A DNA stretch of 9,781 nt from CAWUIO01 sp963922455 (GTDB taxonomy: Bacteria > Bacteroidota > Bacteroidia > Cytophagales > Microscillaceae). How positions within the stretch are numbered: the stretch's first letter is position 1; each line of letters begins with the position of its first letter. The DNA lies in the NCBI GenBank assembly GCA_963922455.1, contig CAWUIO010000173.1, positions 1 to 9,781 on the forward strand, in the 5' to 3' direction. Below, one piece after another: positions 7,131-9,781 of the stretch. The notes below the pieces were generated by a model. It saw only the letters and a list, made by a program, of their open reading frames with translations. It searched no databases and was not told where the DNA came from. The position numbers were made by a program, and so were the translations under genes.

Positions 7131-8615
7131 ATGAAGATTAATATGACAATAAAAGGGCTACGTATATGCTGGTTTGTCTGGAGCCTTACGGGGTTTTGGT
7201 CAAACTCAGTCTATGCACAAAATTTTGCCTACTCGCAATATTGGCAAGCTCCTTTTACGAGTAACCCCGCTTTCATAGCCCAGGAAACCAAGGGCCAGAT
7301 AAGTGCCTTGTACCGCTACCAGAGCTTTGATGTAGGCAACCCGATCTCTTCTTTTTTCATTTCAGGCTCTTACCCCTTATTTCGTAAACGCCAAGACAAA
7401 CCTTGGGCCAATATCGGCCTCACGATCTTACACGACTCCGAAGCCAACTTTATTAAATCAAACGGCTTCTACCTCACGTGGTCCAATTCAATCTTGTTCC
7501 GGCGTTCTCAGATTAGCCTAGCCGCTCAACTAGGGCACCTAAGGCAAAATGCTTCCTTAGACAATGCGATTACCAACAGCACGATTCAACAAGGTGCGCC
7601 CGATGGAACAGCCCTCCTTGGCAATCGCATAAATTTTGACCGCCAAAACTTCAGCACCTTAGGCTTTGGCGGACTTTGGGAGTATTTTGACCTAAGTGGC
7701 TTGCCTCGTTTTAGCTTAGGCATAGCGGGTTTTCACCTAAATAGACCCGAAATAGGGTTTTTATCGGGCATACAGAAAAATGTGCCTATCGGGTTTAATA
7801 CGCACGCCCAAATGCATGTACATCTCTCTCCTCACTTAAATCTGCGTCCCAATGGGGTATTTAGTAATTCGGCCAACTTTCAAACCTGGCAGCTAGGCTC
7901 TTGGTTAGATATCCATGCCAACTTACCCGGCAAATTGGGAGCCCACCGCAAAGGAAGCCTCGGCTTAGGGCTTTGGTACCATAGCAACGAAGCCTTAATC
8001 TGGGGAGTGCAGTATGAGGAGCCTAATTACGTATTTACCTTAAGTTGGGATGCCCCGCTTAACTCCCAAGAAGGAGCTTGGCTGGGAGATGGGGCAATTG
8101 AGTTTTCCATCAAGATAAAATTCAATAAAAAAAGAGAGAAACCCCTAGACCTTATAGAAAATGCGGGAATAGATACCGATCAGTTGCGGGTAGTATGGGT
8201 GCCCAAATTAGATACCAGCACCCTTGAGGTCTCCGATACAGTCCACATCCGCACCACCGAAACGGCTTCAATTTCTTTCCCCACAAAAGTCATCCGTTTT
8301 GATTTGGCCCAAAAAAACCTTACCTCTACGTCTGTTGAGATTTTAGAGTATGTATCCCAATTATTAGAAATTTATCCGCTTACCTATATTGATGTATCCG
8401 GTTTTTCGTGCAACTTGGGCCATCCCGATCATAATCATCATTTGTCCATGCAGAGGGCCTTGGCTGTAAAGCAGTACCTCATAGATAAAGGCATTGAGGC
8501 CGAGAAGATTCATATTCAAGCCTGGGGCGATAAAAAGCCTATGGTTCCCAACCTAAACGAAACCAACCGACGCTTAAACCGACGGGTAGAAATCAAACCC
8601 AAATTGGTAGAGTAA
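7131..8615 (+). CDS. PorP/SprF-family T9SS-associated outer-membrane protein fused to an OmpA-like C-terminal domain
   Basis: A 494-residue protein. Residues 1-29 are a signal peptide ending SVYA before QNF. Residues 30-331 resemble PorP/SprF outer-membrane barrels: the opening AYSQYWQAPFTSNPAF is the typical family start, and alternating amphipathic strands end in AIEFSIKIKF. After a linker (332-382), residues 383-488 match an OmpA C-terminal domain: IRFD, ILEYVSQLLEIYPLTYIDVSG, LSMQRALAVKQYLIDKGI, IHIQAWGDKKP and a closing NRRLNRRVEIKP. OmpA domains bind peptidoglycan in the periplasm. The usual GHTDN motif reads GFSCN, so Cys427 stands where the diaminopimelate-binding Asp normally is; the partner Arg (Arg442, RA motif) is kept. 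The gene starts 40 bases after the type B sorting-domain protein and is probably co-transcribed with it; SprF-like proteins help to secrete or anchor such a partner. An ATG at 7143 is a possible alternative start, but it shortens the basic n-region. Confidence 0.9.
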   Translation: MKINMTIKGLRICWFVWSLTGFWSNSVYAQNFAYSQYWQAPFTSNPAFIAQETKGQISALYRYQSFDVGNPISSFFISGSYPLFRKRQDKPWANIGLTILHDSEANFIKSNGFYLTWSNSILFRRSQISLAAQLGHLRQNASLDNAITNSTIQQGAPDGTALLGNRINFDRQNFSTLGFGGLWEYFDLSGLPRFSLGIAGFHLNRPEIGFLSGIQKNVPIGFNTHAQMHVHLSPHLNLRPNGVFSNSANFQTWQLGSWLDIHANLPGKLGAHRKGSLGLGLWYHSNEALIWGVQYEEPNYVFTLSWDAPLNSQEGAWLGDGAIEFSIKIKFNKKREKPLDLIENAGIDTDQLRVVWVPKLDTSTLEVSDTVHIRTTETASISFPTKVIRFDLAQKNLTSTSVEILEYVSQLLEIYPLTYIDVSGFSCNLGHPDHNHHLSMQRALAVKQYLIDKGIEAEKIHIQAWGDKKPMVPNLNETNRRLNRRVEIKPKLVE

Positions 8616-8653
8616 GGGCATAACTTTCTTAACAGCTTAAATCTTTGGGTTTT

Positions 8654-8783
8654 AGGGGCTTCCCTGCGCTAATTCCTACTGTGCCCATAAGAAAGCTCCT
8701 AGCCGCGCAGGTCGGGCTCTCACTACTCGCCGGCCCCCGCACGGCCAGCGGCGGGCTCAAACATGCCGTTCCATCCCTAAGCC
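8654..8783 (+). repeat. Copy B of the GC-rich dispersed repeat, in a convergent intergenic gap
   Basis: This copy has the same ordered blocks as copy A: AGGGGCTTCCC at the left, GTCGGGCTCTCACTACTCGC in the middle, and CTCAAACATGCCGTTCCATC followed by CCTAAGCC at the right. Hairpin 1 pairs CCTGCG (8663-8668) with CGCAGG (8706-8711), extended by CTA with TAG across a three-base bulge. Its T-A pair replaces a C-G pair of copy A. Hairpin 2 pairs CGCC and GGCC (from 8728) with GGCC and GGCG (to 8753) across a bulge. The copy fills most of the gap between two convergent genes and its conserved right end stops five bases before the stop codon of the reverse gene. It may act as a two-way terminator there, though no T run is evident. 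Confidence 0.75.
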
Positions 8784-8788
8784 AAACC

Positions 8789-9412
8789 TCATGAATGCTT
8801 AGATTCTGGATGGACCGATGAATCATACGTAAGCTCAATGATCTCATGAATAATTTGATCTAGACTTTCACTGGCTTTTTTAAGATAAGGCAAATAGGCA
8901 AGTGCTTTATCTTGCTCGGGTTCGCTTATCATAAGGTCTACCAAGCCTAAAATAGAAGACAAGGGGGCCCGGACCTGATGGGCTTGTTGTTGGGCAATTT
9001 CCCGTAGACGCAAGTTTTTGCTAAGAATAGCGCTCAAGCTTTCCTTGAGCCGGGTAATGTCATAGCCCATGCGTAAAATCCCTTGGGGCCTTCCCTCAAG
9101 GTTGGTGTAGCGGGAAAACTCCCAGTAATTCCATTCATATTTGCCTTCAAGATTAAGGGGTGAGCGAAATTGAATCTGTATAATGGCCTTCGGGTCTTTT
9201 TGGCAAGTTTGACAAGTAGCCATATACTTGGGTAGATCTTCGGGATGGACCGTTTCCCGGCTATGCATCCCCATGAAAGGCTTGTCTAAATAAGCATACC
9301 GTTCTCTAAAATGCTGGTTGACATAGATAAAATTGCCCTCTAGATCAGAAATGGCAAGCAAATAGACATGGGAAAGGTGTATCCAATCCGGAAATTTTAA
9401 GGATGGATTCAT
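8789..9412 (-). CDS. PAS domain protein with a histidine-kinase dimerisation (DHp) domain but no ATPase domain
   Basis: A 207-residue cytoplasmic protein with no signal peptide or membrane helix. Residues 13-123 form a PAS fold (type 3): YLLAISDLEGNFIYVNQHF, then VHPEDL, EWNYWEFSRYTNLEGRPQG and the typical exit GYDITRLK. Residues 125-197 form the two helices of a HisKA-like domain, with His145 in AHQVRAPLSSILGL matching the HxxRxPL H-box, and end LDQIIHEIIELT. The protein stops there, so the HATPase_c domain (about 110 residues) is absent. Short PAS-DHp proteins of this kind recur in the phylum, so this may be a natural form and not a truncation. It could receive phosphate from another kinase or form mixed dimers with one; neither is shown. 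A repeat copy begins five bases after the stop codon, so loss of a 3' part remains possible. The ATG at 9412 precedes the first PAS strands sensibly. Confidence 0.85.
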   Translation of the reverse strand: MNPSLKFPDWIHLSHVYLLAISDLEGNFIYVNQHFRERYAYLDKPFMGMHSRETVHPEDLPKYMATCQTCQKDPKAIIQIQFRSPLNLEGKYEWNYWEFSRYTNLEGRPQGILRMGYDITRLKESLSAILSKNLRLREIAQQQAHQVRAPLSSILGLVDLMISEPEQDKALAYLPYLKKASESLDQIIHEIIELTYDSSVHPESKHS

Positions 9413-9433
9413 GGTTTTGCTGGATATTATTTT

Positions 9434-9604
9434 CTACTTTTTAACTGGTAAGGGTAAGATACACAGGCTCTCCATAAAAGCCAACGACTTTTCTTGTTTC
9501 TCCCTTAAAATCTTCTTGGTTGTAATATTTAAACCCAAAAAATCAAGTAGGAGATCTAGGATTTGACTTTCTACACCACTTATATGTAACCACCTGCCCT
9601 TCAA
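9434..9604 (-). pseudogene. Possible truncated or TTG-started small coding sequence upstream of the PAS-DHp gene
   Basis: On the reverse strand a frame runs from a TTG at 9604 to a TAG at 9434-9436, encoding 56 residues with the mix expected of a real protein, including GVESQILDLLLDFLGLNITT and a charged helix REKQEKSLAFMESL. There is no ATG before residue 44. The same frame stays open upstream through repeat copy C (reading RAQTGRSIPKLLKG) to a stop inside the repeat. It ends 21 bases before the start of the PAS-DHp gene, as an operon partner would. The simplest reading is the 3' end of a gene interrupted at the repeat boundary; a small gene with a TTG start is the alternative. I recognise no family. 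Confidence 0.35.
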
Positions 9605-9606
9605 TA

Positions 9607-9732
9607 GCTTAGGGATGGAGCGGCCTGTTTGAGCCCGCCGCTGGTGTGTGGGTAGGCCGGCGAGTAGCGAGAGCCCGACCCGCGCAGCTATTTTTTCTAG
9701 GAACCCCTCTATTTCCTAGCGCGGGGAAGCCT
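9607..9732 (-). repeat. Copy C of the GC-rich dispersed repeat, reverse orientation
   Basis: Read on the reverse strand it begins AGGCTTCCCCGCGCTAGG, continues GCGCGGGTCGGGCTCTCGCTACTCGCCGGCC and ends CTCAAACAGGCCGCTCCATC followed by CCTAAGC. Hairpin 1 is kept: CCCGCG (9679-9684) with CGCGGG (9720-9725), extended by TAG/CTA pairing across a bulge. The loop also holds a small inverted repeat, TTCCTAG/CTAGGAA on the reverse strand. Together with copy B it brackets the PAS-DHp gene, conserved ends facing inward. The remaining 49 bases to the window end show stops in the frames I checked and nothing I can name. Confidence 0.75.
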
Positions 9733-9781
9733 AGGCTGCTCAAAAGATTAAAAAAATGGTCTCCAGTTTTGATGCTATTTT

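Noticed and set aside
8654..9732. CRISPR array
   Set aside because: The repeats are about 130 bases long, few, widely spaced and inverted, with no regular spacers and no cas genes.

Overview
The window looks like chromosomal DNA of a gliding or surface-active member of the Bacteroidota. Four features point there: a protein with a type B sorting domain of the type IX secretion system (T9SS), its PorP/SprF-like partner, the lack of clear Shine-Dalgarno sequences, and histidine kinases typical of this phylum. The GC-rich intergenic repeats recall what I remember of Saprospira-type genomes. That genus-level guess rests on memory only and is weak.

Layout. Positions 1-525 hold no convincing intact gene. 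They contain a cut-off reverse copy (1-77) and a full forward copy (134-267) of a GC-rich repeat, a possible terminator between them, and an open frame without a start codon that may be gene debris. Four forward genes follow. 526-2619 is a membrane histidine kinase with an unusual N-terminal carboxypeptidase-regulatory-like domain. 2630-3868 is a receiver domain fused to a SpoIIE/RsbU-type PP2C phosphatase, 10 bases downstream. 3935-7090 is a 1051-residue secreted surface protein with beta-propeller repeats, tandem PKD-like modules and a T9SS type B sorting domain. 7131-8615 is a PorP/SprF-like outer-membrane protein fused to an OmpA peptidoglycan-binding domain. A third repeat copy fills the gap between this gene and a convergent reverse-strand gene (8789-9412), which encodes a PAS domain plus a histidine-kinase dimerisation helix pair but no ATPase domain. 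Upstream of it lie a 56-codon frame without an ATG start (9434-9604) and a fourth, reverse repeat copy (9607-9732).

How the genes may work together. The kinase and the receiver-phosphatase form a compact signalling pair whose predicted output is dephosphorylation of a Ser/Thr-phosphorylated partner, not DNA binding. The next two genes form the well-known arrangement of a T9SS type B substrate beside its PorP/SprF-like partner; here the partner also carries a peptidoglycan anchor. The kinase/phosphatase pair may control display of the surface protein, but only gene order supports this.

Most worth following up are the PorP/SprF-OmpA fusion with Cys in place of the usual ligand-binding Asp, the four-copy repeat family whose hairpin stem keeps compensating base changes, and the PAS-DHp protein enclosed by two inverted repeat copies.
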